DNA from: an uncultured Bacteroidia bacterium
GTDB lineage: Bacteria; Bacteroidota; Bacteroidia; Bacteroidales; F082
DNA: 64,000 bases
NCBI GenBank assembly: GCA_902800965.1
Contig: CADCGK010000006.1
Location: forward strand, 62,001 to 126,000
Reading direction: 5' to 3'
Part shown: one piece after another, positions 44,378-52,422 of the stretch
How positions within the stretch are numbered: the first letter of the stretch is position 1
How the letters are laid out: every line of letters starts with the position of its first letter
The notes under the pieces: generated by a model
What the model was told of the DNA's origin: nothing
Databases searched by the model: none
What the model saw: the letters and a program-made list of their open reading frames with translations, nothing else
Position numbers and translations under genes: made by a program

Positions 44378-45130
44378 TTAATGAGTTACTACAAAACGTA
44401 AAGTGGTTTCATTGGCTTTAACGAAATACACGCCATTCGCGTAGTTGGCAGTGTTGATGTTCAGTTCGTCGCCTTTCGTGAGGAATTCATTTAACTTCTG
44501 GCCCAGGGCGTTATAAACGCTTATCGTGCTGAGGTTTTCGCCTTTGAGAGTCACGTTCTCCTTGGCTGGGTTGGGGTAGAGATTCAAGACGAAAGGAGAG
44601 GGCTCATTGATGTCGGTGGAGCAAACATGCTGTTGGATGCCTTGGTTTTCCAAAGCGTGGATGATATCTTGGACATTGTCAATGGGCCATAAATCGTTGA
44701 TGACGATGGAGTGGTCTGGAGCTATGAGGATGACACAGGGAAAGGATCCAATCATGTATTGATCGACTATCGAACTTCCTCCTGCCAGACCGCTGATAGT
44801 GGGATATTCAACGCCGTAATTGGCAACCCAGTTCTGACACATAGTATCAGAATCTCTGTCGGAGATTTCCATATAATAGACATCATGCATGTTGCAGCCG
44901 AAAGCTTGATATGATTGAACCATCATGGGAACTGTGATGTTACATCCCGAACAATTGTAAAAGAAGAAGTCGATCAACACATACTGGCCATGGTCAAGGA
45001 TGTCGAACAGGTGTACCTCGGTGCCATGGCAATCGGTTGCTGTGAAATCAATAGCCGTATGTAACGGGCATTGTGCCTTCACCCCCCATCCTAAGGTCAT
45101 CAAGATCAAAAGCATTAATAGTTTTTTCAT
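44378..45130 (-). CDS. Secreted redoxin-like protein with a T9SS sorting domain
   Basis: A 250-residue exported protein. After the signal peptide (MKKLLMLLILMTLGWGVKAQ) comes a thioredoxin/TlpA-like domain (about 21-165) with LIDFFFYNCSGCNITVPMM; the pair of Cys in CSGC matches the redox-active site. Residues about 175-250 form a T9SS type A sorting domain: LNLYPNPAKENVTLKG, ISVYNALGQKLNEF, YANGVYFVKA. It is probably anchored or released at the cell surface, where it may act on disulfides. It leads a two-gene operon with the isomerase-like gene. Confidence 0.88.
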   Translation of the reverse strand: MKKLLMLLILMTLGWGVKAQCPLHTAIDFTATDCHGTEVHLFDILDHGQYVLIDFFFYNCSGCNITVPMMVQSYQAFGCNMHDVYYMEISDRDSDTMCQNWVANYGVEYPTISGLAGGSSIVDQYMIGSFPCVILIAPDHSIVINDLWPIDNVQDIIHALENQGIQQHVCSTDINEPSPFVLNLYPNPAKENVTLKGENLSTISVYNALGQKLNEFLTKGDELNINTANYANGVYFVKANETTLRFVVTH

Positions 45131-45144
45131 AGCATTTGTTTTTT

Positions 45145-45177
45145 ACTCCTCACTCCTCACTTCTAACTCCTCACTCA
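45145..45177. repeat. Heptanucleotide tandem array 13 (4.6 units, spacer)
   Basis: Units ACTCCTC, ACTCCTC, ACTTCTA, ACTCCTC, ACTCA between lptD and the redoxin gene; the last bases are the lptD stop codon. Confidence 0.9.
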
Positions 45178-48039
45178 ATTGTCCCTATAGTCTTTCTTCT
45201 TTGTCAGCTTCAGGTCCTGCAACGCTTGTGCCTTCACGTTGATGGTGAAGTTCCAGCTCTTGTAGTTGCCGATTGGGATCCAGTTGAAGCGCATCTCCCA
45301 GCAGTGGAGGTCGCGATAGACGTTGAGCGAAGTATAGGAAAGACCGTGGTTGGTGAAGTCCCATCCTGTGGAGAAGCTCACTTTCCATTTCGGGGAAAGG
45401 CTGACATCGCCGTTGATCGTCAGGGTCTGTACTACTTGGTTGGTGGCGATGCCCATGAAGGCAGCGTAGGTCAGGTTGGAGGAATGGCGCAGGTTGTAAC
45501 TCAAGGTCAGCGACCAAGGGGTGTTCCAGTCTATGTAAGATTTGGGATTGCCCAAAATGTCGTCGAGCTCTCCTTCCGTAACGAACTCACTGCCATTGGC
45601 CCTCCGTGTGATCTCATCTTGGAAACTGAATTCCGAAGGTTTTCCATTTCCCGTTTTCAACTTCCCGTTTTCCGTTTTCAACTTCCCGTCCTCCTTTTTC
45701 CATTTCTTCAAATCGTTTTGGCTGAGCGACCAGCTGAGGCTGAAGTTCCAGGCAGAGCTGTTTTTGTGGAACAGGCGTTGGTTTTCTACGATCTCAAAAC
45801 GGTTGACGCGTTTTCCCAAGGAATCGATGACGTACGGATCCCAGACGCTGGAATAAGTCACCTTCAGTTTCTTGAACAGCGTGGTTCGGGCACTTACCGA
45901 CATGTAAGAGAAATTGAGGGAATCCTTTGTGAGGTCGTAGTTGCCAGAAAAGCCCAGTGATTCGAGCAATACCACTTTTTTCATGCCCGTGATGGTGTCG
46001 GATTTCGAAGGCACCTTCATGTCCAACGTGTTGTTGAAGTTGTAGGTAAGCATGCCCGAACGGTTTTGCGATGGGGTGCCATACAAAGCATTCATGAACA
46101 TGTTATAGGTCTGGACTTCGCCGTTGGCGTCGATGTAAGTGTTATAGACGTTCCACTTCGGATCGCTAAAGTCGGGACGGTAGCTGAACCCGATGGTGGG
46201 TGTGAACACATGACGTATGGCGCGGATGGGACCTTTCCTGAAGTTGACCATGCCGTAGATCTTGGTGGTGATGTTGCTCGACACGTTGAAATCAACGAGG
46301 TTGCGAAATCCTCTGATGGTGTCGATCTTCAGGGTGCTGTCGGCCTGCAACCACTGACGCTCTGTACGGCTGAAGTACATGTAGTCGTTGAGGGTGAAGG
46401 AAGTGGTCCAGGTGAAATGCTTGAACAGCTTGACAGGGAGGTTGATCGGGAGGGTGTGCTTGATGCCGTTTTGGGTATATTTTTGAAGGTTGTTGAACCA
46501 CCATGACAGGTTCTCGGACCATCCGCTGGGGAAGAGCAAGGTGTCGATGCCAGAGATGTAGTTTTTGGCATTCATCGTGTAGTTGACGTTCAGATCCTTG
46601 TACCAGCGTTTCTTGCCGGGCTTTCCGAGTTTCTGGAAAGGATAGATGCGGTTGACGGTCAGGGTCATCTCAGGAAGGGAGACGGTGACTTGCTTGGTCA
46701 ATGTATTCTGGCTGTGGCTGGCGTTGAGGGTAAGGAACACCTTCCCGCCGAAGTTGGTTTGGTAGGCGACGCTGCTCTTGAAGGTGTTGCTCAGGTATTC
46801 GTTGGAAGTGGTGGCGTTGTATTTGTTGAAGTTCGAGCTAATGATGTTGACATCGGCGGAGAAGCTGTGCCGCGGATGTGCTTTGGGATCTTGTTTGTGG
46901 GTCCACTTCACCTTGAAGTCGGTGCTCTTGTTGTAGTCGGCAGCACCTTCGTCGCCAATCTTGTTGACGGCGAAGCCCAGAGCCAACGATCCGTTGTGCT
47001 TGTACCGTTGGTTGTATCGGAAAGTGGGCTTGATGGCCCAGCTGCCTCTTGTGTAGATGTCACCAAGCAGCTGGAAATCGTAGTGTTCGTTGATGGCCCA
47101 GTAATAGCCTCCGTTCTCGAGATAGAAGCCGCGGTTGGCCGATTCACCGTAGGTGGGGACAATGATTCCCGATTTCTGTCCCTTGGTGTTGGGGAACATG
47201 GCAAACGGCAGGCCAATGGGTAAAGGCACGTCCATGATGGTGACATACACCGGGCCGGTGACGATCATGTTGTCAGGGATGATCTTGGCTTTGTTGAAAC
47301 GGAATTGATAATGTGGATGGTCCTTGAGATTACAGGTGGTGAAGCCTCCCGACTTGATGTTGATGGTGTTGTCATCCATCCGTTTGATTTTCTCGCCGTG
47401 AATATAGCCACCGCTTTCCTCTGTCCACACTTTGTGGATGATGCCTTTCTTGGTCTGGAAGTTATAGGACATCTCAGCCGCTTCAAACTTGGTCTCGCCT
47501 TGCGTGAACTTGGGCGAGCCTTGGATCTTTCCTGTGGAGTCGGGGAGGCCTGCCGCCGTGACGATGTTGGTGTTGAGATCGAATTTCAGGTAGTTGGCTT
47601 CCAAAGTGATGTCGTCGTATTTCACGACGGCATTGCCATAGTAATGGATCACCTTTTCTTTCACGTTTTGGATGACGGAGTCAACGGCAGTGCGGATCAC
47701 CTTGACTTCGAAGGGGCTCTCTTTTTTTGGAGGTCTGACGGGTTTGACAGGCTTAACGGGTTGGATTGCGGAATCGTTGGATGGACGAATGGAATCTGTC
47801 ACGTCATTGTTAGCTAAGCGAAGCAATCCACTACTGTCAGCATCGCTCATTATGACGTTCGTGTCGATGGCTTCTGCAATGGGCTCAAGCCAAAGCGTAT
47901 CGATCTGAGGCTTGGACGAGTGATGCTTCTCATCAACTACCGAGGCGGGGGTTTTGCATGAATGCATTGTCAAAACGAGTAGCAGCGACAAAAATATTGT
48001 CGTAAAAATCAAATAAATATGTGGTACTGCTCGTTTCAA
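45175..48039 (-). CDS. lptD: LPS-assembly outer-membrane protein LptD
   Basis: A 954-residue outer-membrane translocon that inserts lipopolysaccharide. The N-terminal OstA/LptA-like domain spans about 125-260 (YGNAVVKYDDITLEANYLKFD, GGYIHGEKIKRMDDNTINIKSG); the large barrel follows, with PLPIGLPFAMFPNTKGQKSGIIVPTYGES near 270-298. The only start that gives the hydrophobic leader is a TTG at 48039, preceded in frame by a stop. A copy of palindromic element P encodes about residues 71-80 (GLLRLANNDV), and a heptanucleotide array encodes about 782-800. Both are in regions likely to be loops or linkers. Confidence 0.93.
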   Translation of the reverse strand: MKRAVPHIYLIFTTIFLSLLLVLTMHSCKTPASVVDEKHHSSKPQIDTLWLEPIAEAIDTNVIMSDADSSGLLRLANNDVTDSIRPSNDSAIQPVKPVKPVRPPKKESPFEVKVIRTAVDSVIQNVKEKVIHYYGNAVVKYDDITLEANYLKFDLNTNIVTAAGLPDSTGKIQGSPKFTQGETKFEAAEMSYNFQTKKGIIHKVWTEESGGYIHGEKIKRMDDNTINIKSGGFTTCNLKDHPHYQFRFNKAKIIPDNMIVTGPVYVTIMDVPLPIGLPFAMFPNTKGQKSGIIVPTYGESANRGFYLENGGYYWAINEHYDFQLLGDIYTRGSWAIKPTFRYNQRYKHNGSLALGFAVNKIGDEGAADYNKSTDFKVKWTHKQDPKAHPRHSFSADVNIISSNFNKYNATTSNEYLSNTFKSSVAYQTNFGGKVFLTLNASHSQNTLTKQVTVSLPEMTLTVNRIYPFQKLGKPGKKRWYKDLNVNYTMNAKNYISGIDTLLFPSGWSENLSWWFNNLQKYTQNGIKHTLPINLPVKLFKHFTWTTSFTLNDYMYFSRTERQWLQADSTLKIDTIRGFRNLVDFNVSSNITTKIYGMVNFRKGPIRAIRHVFTPTIGFSYRPDFSDPKWNVYNTYIDANGEVQTYNMFMNALYGTPSQNRSGMLTYNFNNTLDMKVPSKSDTITGMKKVVLLESLGFSGNYDLTKDSLNFSYMSVSARTTLFKKLKVTYSSVWDPYVIDSLGKRVNRFEIVENQRLFHKNSSAWNFSLSWSLSQNDLKKWKKEDGKLKTENGKLKTGNGKPSEFSFQDEITRRANGSEFVTEGELDDILGNPKSYIDWNTPWSLTLSYNLRHSSNLTYAAFMGIATNQVVQTLTINGDVSLSPKWKVSFSTGWDFTNHGLSYTSLNVYRDLHCWEMRFNWIPIGNYKSWNFTINVKAQALQDLKLTKKKDYRDN
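45639..45694. repeat. Heptanucleotide tandem array 14 (8 units, inside lptD)
   Basis: Eight units in phase, alternating GTTTTCC/GTTTTCA and ACTTCCC types. The coding strand reads as KLKTENGKLKTGNGK in the barrel region. Confidence 0.92.
47802..47829. repeat. Palindromic repeat element P, copy 5 (inside lptD)
   Basis: 24 of 28 positions match the left arm at 5464-5491, including intact CGTCATTG and AGCGAAGCAATCC ends at the same spacing. In the lptD frame it reads GLLRLANNDV. Confidence 0.85.
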
Positions 48040-48054
48040 CTACGGAAAATCAAT

Positions 48055-48062
48055 TATTTTTG
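48055..48062 (+). promoter_or_regulatory. -7 box for the amidase gene
   Basis: TATTTTTG, 24-31 nt before the ATG at 48086; a GTG-initiated longer frame at 48062 would begin on the box, so 48086 is preferred. Confidence 0.6.
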
Positions 48063-48085
48063 TGCCAAAATTAAGAATTTTGACT

Positions 48086-49288
48086 ATGTCTCAACGAAAC
48101 TATTTGAAATTTGGTATTCTTTTAATGGCTTTTCTTTTCCCTTTGGCCTTATCAGCTCAACGCGGAGAGAAGATTTCCACTGTCGTCATCGATCCTGGTC
48201 ACGGCGGAAGAGATACAGGCGCCTTGGGTGCCATCAGCAAGGAGAAGGACTTGAATTTGACGGTTGCGTTGTTGGTAGGCGATTACATCAAGAAGAACCT
48301 TCCCGATGTGAAGGTGATCTATACCCGTGAGCGCGATGTTTTCATCGGGTTAAATGAACGTGCCCAAATTGCCAACCGTAACAATGCTGATGTCTTCATC
48401 TCCATTCACTGTAATTCCGCAGGGAAAAAGAACGCTTCAGCTACGGGAGCCGAGACCTTTGTGCTGGGAGAACACAAGAATGCAGCCAATCTCGAGGTGG
48501 CAAAGAAAGAGAACTCATCCATCTTGTACGAGGAGGATGCCGATGAGCAATATGGCAACTTCGATTTGAGCAGTCCGGAAGCCTATATTGCTTTGTCGCT
48601 TTTCCAAAAGGAGTACCTGGACCAAAGCCTGCAGCTGGCCGCCAAAGTACAGGAGCAGTTTACAAAACGTGTGGGCCGCAAGGATCGTGGCGTGCAGCAG
48701 GCAGGATTCCTGGTGCTTTGGAAGACGGCCATGCCCAGCATACTCATTGAATTAGGCTTCATCAGCAATGCCGCTGAGGAGCGTTTTTTGGCTTCCGAGA
48801 GCGGTCAGAGTTACATGGCTTCAGCTATTTACAGGGCTTTCCGCGACTTCAAGGAGAGCTATGAAGGGGAAAACTCCAATACAAAAGCCAATACTGTTGC
48901 GACGACACCCGTTGAGGAGCCAAAACCAATTGAGGCTCCTGTGACGGTCTCTGTAGAGGAACCAGAAGTCAAACCCGAAGTGAAGCCTGAAACTCCTTCC
49001 GAGGTTGAACCAATTCTTAAAACGAAGGTGTCCTTCAAGGTGCAATTCGCTTCCCGTGATACCAAAGTGCCAGTGACAGACAAGGCCTTCGCCAAGGTCC
49101 CTGAGGTGGGCGAGTATTTCTATAATGGTGCCTATCGCTATGTCTCAGGTGACTTCGCGACGAAACAGGAAGCCATGGCACGTCAGGCTGAAATCCGTAA
49201 TATGGGATTCAGCGATGCCTTCGTGGTAGCCTTCATTAATGGAGAGAGGGCAACCATCAAGGAAGCGGAAAACGCACTCAAGAAATAA
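48086..49288 (+). CDS. N-acetylmuramoyl-L-alanine amidase with a SPOR domain
   Basis: A 400-residue periplasmic amidase that cuts stem peptides from glycan strands during cell separation. Signal segment about 10-28 (FGILLMAFLFPLALSAQ). The Amidase_3 domain (about 33-260) has TVVIDPGHGGRDTGALG with the first zinc His, then DVFISIHCNSAGKKN and the C-terminal ILIELGFISNAAEE with the catalytic Glu. A Pro/Glu/Val-rich linker (about 275-315) leads to a SPOR domain (about 318-400, FKVQFASRDTKVPV) that binds septal, denuded peptidoglycan. It ends 1 nt from the convergent ridA. Confidence 0.94.
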   Translation: MSQRNYLKFGILLMAFLFPLALSAQRGEKISTVVIDPGHGGRDTGALGAISKEKDLNLTVALLVGDYIKKNLPDVKVIYTRERDVFIGLNERAQIANRNNADVFISIHCNSAGKKNASATGAETFVLGEHKNAANLEVAKKENSSILYEEDADEQYGNFDLSSPEAYIALSLFQKEYLDQSLQLAAKVQEQFTKRVGRKDRGVQQAGFLVLWKTAMPSILIELGFISNAAEERFLASESGQSYMASAIYRAFRDFKESYEGENSNTKANTVATTPVEEPKPIEAPVTVSVEEPEVKPEVKPETPSEVEPILKTKVSFKVQFASRDTKVPVTDKAFAKVPEVGEYFYNGAYRYVSGDFATKQEAMARQAEIRNMGFSDAFVVAFINGERATIKEAENALKK

Positions 49289-49289
49289 G

Positions 49290-49664
49290 TTAAAGCGCGG
49301 CGATCATCTCAATTTCCACCAGTGCTTTCTTAGGCAGTTCTTTCACTGCAAAGGCGGCACGTGCCGGGCAGTCACCCTTGAAGTATTTGCCATACACGGC
49401 ATTCATGTCGCCGAAATAGCTCATGTCGGCAAGCAAGCAGGTGGATTTCACAACGTTGTCGAAGGTGCAACCAGCCTCGTTGAGGATGGCTTCCAGATTC
49501 TTCATGCATTGTTCAGCTTGTGCCGTGATGCCTTCAGGCATGACGCCCGTGGCAGGATCGATGGGGAGTTGTCCGGAGATGAATATCATTCCGTTGGCTG
49601 CAATAGCTTGGCTGTAAGGTCCGATGGCACCTGGAGCCTTGGTGGTGGCGATGGCTTTTTTCAT
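49290..49664 (-). CDS. ridA: RidA family enamine/imine deaminase
   Basis: A 124-residue trimeric enzyme that hydrolyses reactive enamines and imines such as 2-aminoacrylate, a by-product of serine/threonine dehydratases. Family marks: APGAIGPYSQAI (10-21), FISGQLPIDPATG (about 28-40), and the catalytic Arg in CPARAAFAVKELPKKALVEIEMIAAL (key CPARAAF, near 101-107). It has its own promoter box. Confidence 0.95.
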   Translation of the reverse strand: MKKAIATTKAPGAIGPYSQAIAANGMIFISGQLPIDPATGVMPEGITAQAEQCMKNLEAILNEAGCTFDNVVKSTCLLADMSYFGDMNAVYGKYFKGDCPARAAFAVKELPKKALVEIEMIAAL

Positions 49665-49693
49665 GATATTTTTTGTTGATTGTTTTCTGTCAG

Positions 49694-49701
49694 CAAAAAT
49701 A
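49694..49701 (-). promoter_or_regulatory. -7 box for ridA
   Basis: The minus strand reads TATTTTTG, 30-37 nt before the ridA ATG. Confidence 0.55.
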
Positions 49702-49722
49702 CATTTTATCTTTCAAAATTTG

Positions 49723-49730
49723 TAATTTTG
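49723..49730 (+). promoter_or_regulatory. -7 box for the divIC operon
   Basis: TAATTTTG, 21-28 nt before the ATG at 49751. Confidence 0.6.
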
Positions 49731-49750
49731 CAAATCTATTTTAACGCGTC

Positions 49751-50047
49751 ATGAACTTCAGAAGAATCGTAAGCAAACTCACGAACCGCTATGTGATTGC
49801 CACTGTGGTGTTTGTGCTGGTGATCCTTTTCTTTGACCAATTCAACATTCGTAAGCAGATCAACCTGCATCGTGAGTTGAAAGAACAAGAGGAGGAGATA
49901 GAGCATTTGCAATCACACATAGCTCTTTACAAGGATTCATTGCAAATGGTGACCGAAGATCCTGAAGGCATGGAACAGATCGCTCGCGAGAAGTATTACA
50001 TGAAGCGCGACAACGAGGTGGTCTATAAAATCGCAGATGAAGAATGA
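49751..50047 (+). CDS. Septum formation initiator (FtsB/DivIC-like)
   Basis: A 98-residue bitopic cell-division protein. One membrane segment (about 15-30, VIATVVFVLVILFF) is followed by a coiled coil (about 38-65, HRELKEQEEEIEHLQSHIAL) and the family motif near the C-terminus (DPEGMEQIAREKYYMKRDNEVVYKI, key EQIAREKYYMK). It is expected to bridge FtsL and FtsQ in the divisome. Its stop overlaps the next start (ATGA), leading a four-gene operon. Confidence 0.92.
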   Translation: MNFRRIVSKLTNRYVIATVVFVLVILFFDQFNIRKQINLHRELKEQEEEIEHLQSHIALYKDSLQMVTEDPEGMEQIAREKYYMKRDNEVVYKIADEE

Positions 50048-52422
50048 GACCGCTGCTGTCGATCTTGTTTTGTTTCTTGACACTTGGCTTGTTTGCTCAG
50101 CATCAAGCTGTTTCCGGAAAAATTACCGATGCTCAAAACCGTCAGCCTTTGGCTTTCGTCAACATCGTCGTGAATGATGGTCAATATGGCGGTATGAGCG
50201 ATATTGACGGGAAATACCTGATAGACGCTCAGGAACCTATTCGCAGCTTGAAATTCTCCTGCCTGGGGTATGAAACCTTGGAGGTGAAGTTGGAAGCTAG
50301 TGACAAGCGCATGAATGTCGCCCTTCAACCCAAGGCATTTCAGTTGGGTGAGGTGACCGTCGAGGCAGGGGAAAACCCCGCCCATCGCATTATCGACAGC
50401 GTGATGGCGCATCGCAAGGAAAACAATCCCAACTCGCTGGATTCTTACCGATACAATATCTATGACCAGATGGTCTTCACCATCGACAGCAGTAAATTTG
50501 GAAAGATCAAAGACACGCTGTTGAATGACGCCTCAATGGCAAGGTTCGACAGCCTGTTGAAGAAAAGCGACCTGATGATCATGGAGACTTATTCGGAGGT
50601 GCTGTTCCGCTCGCCGAACCAGTTACGGCAAAATGTGCTGGGCACCAAGATGTCGGGCTCCAAAGACCCCCAAGTGGTGTATCTCGCCAATAAGATGCAG
50701 AGCTCCAGCTTCTATGACCAAATGGTGAGCATCGCAGGAACGGATTATGTCAACCCTATCAGCCGCAACAGCAAAAGCCATTATTTCTTCAACTTGGAAT
50801 CAGTGTCGCCTGCAGGAGGTGCCGACTCACTCTTTGTGATCTCGTTTCATCCCATGAAAGGAAGCGCTTTCAATGGCTTGAGAGGCAGTATGACCATTCA
50901 CTCCGACGGGTGGGCGGTGGTGAACGTGAAGGCGGAACCCGACCAGCAAGGGGGCATGTTCAACATCAGTATCCAGCAACTGTATCAGAAAATTTCAGGG
51001 CGTTGGTTCCCAAAACAGCTGAACACCAATCTGGTGGTCCCCCAAGTTGTAATTGCGACGGGTGATTACTCTTTCCCCTTGGTGGCCGTCGGAAAGAGTT
51101 ATATCTCCGGTGTGATGCTGCATCCTGTTCTTGACGACAGGGCTTTCTCGGAAGTGGAACTGATGGTGCATGAGGAAGCAGGGTATCGCGACGATGCTTT
51201 CTGGACCCAGCATCGTATCGACTCTTTGACGGAACGCATTTTGAACACTTATCATTTGATAGATTCTTTGACGGAGGGGAACGATATCTTCGACCGGGTG
51301 TTGAACGTCACCACAAAGCTGATGGACGAGTCGTCAGTTAGTCTTGGCCCTGTTGACCTAAACCTAGGCAACATGCTTCGCCTCTCTGCGTTCAGAGGCC
51401 TTTATGTTGGCCTTCATCTCTCTACCAACGATCGTTTTTCAAGACATTTCCGCATTAGTGGATACAGTGGCTTTTGGACCCGGCTGCGCGATTTCGACTA
51501 TGGTATTGGTGGCAGTTGGCTCATCAACCGCCAACGACAGATGGAGTTGGGTGCCCGTTATGACCACAAATCGTGGGCGATGGGTGAATTTGGAGGTTTC
51601 GACGAAGGAGCCAGTATGCTTTCTGAAAATGCCTATCGTTATACTTTCTATGAGAACGTCATGACGCGTGGTAACTCCATGGAGGTTTTTTTCAACACGC
51701 GGTTTGCCCGGCATTTCAAGGCTTTCTTGACAGGAGGTGTCTATAACAAGAATTATCACTTGGCGCCATACGATAGCTTGCCAACCCAACGTTTTGCCAA
51801 TGCTGAGTTAAAACTGCGATTTGCGTACAAAGAGAGGTTTATCAGCACGACCAAGGGCATTCAATCTTTAGGCACCGACTATCCCATCGTATGGCTCTCT
51901 TACCAGCGCTCATTCAAAGGTGTTTTGGGCGGTGAATACGACTTTGACCGCTTCAAGTTCCAAATGGAGAAAGACTTCCAAACGCGTTATAGAGGCAAGT
52001 CGTCAGTGCTGTTGCAGGCAGGATACGCTTCGGAAAGTTGCCCTGTGATGGAGACCTTCAACATGTTGGGTTCGTACGAGCCATTCGGATTGTATTCCCC
52101 TGGCAGTTTCGCCACGATGCGCGAGAGCGAGTTCTTCTGCAGCCGTTTCGTGGCCTTGTTTTTAAGCCATGACTTCCAAGGCACGCTGTTGCCCACGAAC
52201 AGTATGTGGTTCAAGCCTCAGCTGACAATTGCGACGGCCATGGGATGGGGACTCCCGACCATGGAACGTGGCTATTTCGAAAGCGGTTTCGTTGTGAAGG
52301 GACTGCTATGTATGCCATTGGTGAATATGGGCGCTGGCGTGTTTTACCGTTATGGCGCCTACGCTCTTCCGAAGACTATTGATAATTTTGCGTTTAAATA
52401 CTCAATTACGTTTGCATTATGA
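50044..52422 (+). CDS. DUF5686-type outer-membrane protein with a carboxypeptidase-like regulatory domain
   Basis: A 792-residue outer-membrane protein. Signal peptide to about residue 19 (LFCFLTLGLFAQ). The carboxypeptidase-regulatory-like beta-sandwich spans about 22-105 (VSGKITDAQNRQPLAFVNIVV, SDIDGKYLI, LKFSCLGYETLEV). The rest matches the Bacteroidota DUF5686 layout: helical linker, then a beta barrel ending FAFKYSITFAL. The molecular role of the family is unknown. Overlaps by 4 nt at both ends place it in the operon divIC-DUF5686-apbE-pseudouridine synthase. Confidence 0.87.
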   Translation: MRPLLSILFCFLTLGLFAQHQAVSGKITDAQNRQPLAFVNIVVNDGQYGGMSDIDGKYLIDAQEPIRSLKFSCLGYETLEVKLEASDKRMNVALQPKAFQLGEVTVEAGENPAHRIIDSVMAHRKENNPNSLDSYRYNIYDQMVFTIDSSKFGKIKDTLLNDASMARFDSLLKKSDLMIMETYSEVLFRSPNQLRQNVLGTKMSGSKDPQVVYLANKMQSSSFYDQMVSIAGTDYVNPISRNSKSHYFFNLESVSPAGGADSLFVISFHPMKGSAFNGLRGSMTIHSDGWAVVNVKAEPDQQGGMFNISIQQLYQKISGRWFPKQLNTNLVVPQVVIATGDYSFPLVAVGKSYISGVMLHPVLDDRAFSEVELMVHEEAGYRDDAFWTQHRIDSLTERILNTYHLIDSLTEGNDIFDRVLNVTTKLMDESSVSLGPVDLNLGNMLRLSAFRGLYVGLHLSTNDRFSRHFRISGYSGFWTRLRDFDYGIGGSWLINRQRQMELGARYDHKSWAMGEFGGFDEGASMLSENAYRYTFYENVMTRGNSMEVFFNTRFARHFKAFLTGGVYNKNYHLAPYDSLPTQRFANAELKLRFAYKERFISTTKGIQSLGTDYPIVWLSYQRSFKGVLGGEYDFDRFKFQMEKDFQTRYRGKSSVLLQAGYASESCPVMETFNMLGSYEPFGLYSPGSFATMRESEFFCSRFVALFLSHDFQGTLLPTNSMWFKPQLTIATAMGWGLPTMERGYFESGFVVKGLLCMPLVNMGAGVFYRYGAYALPKTIDNFAFKYSITFAL

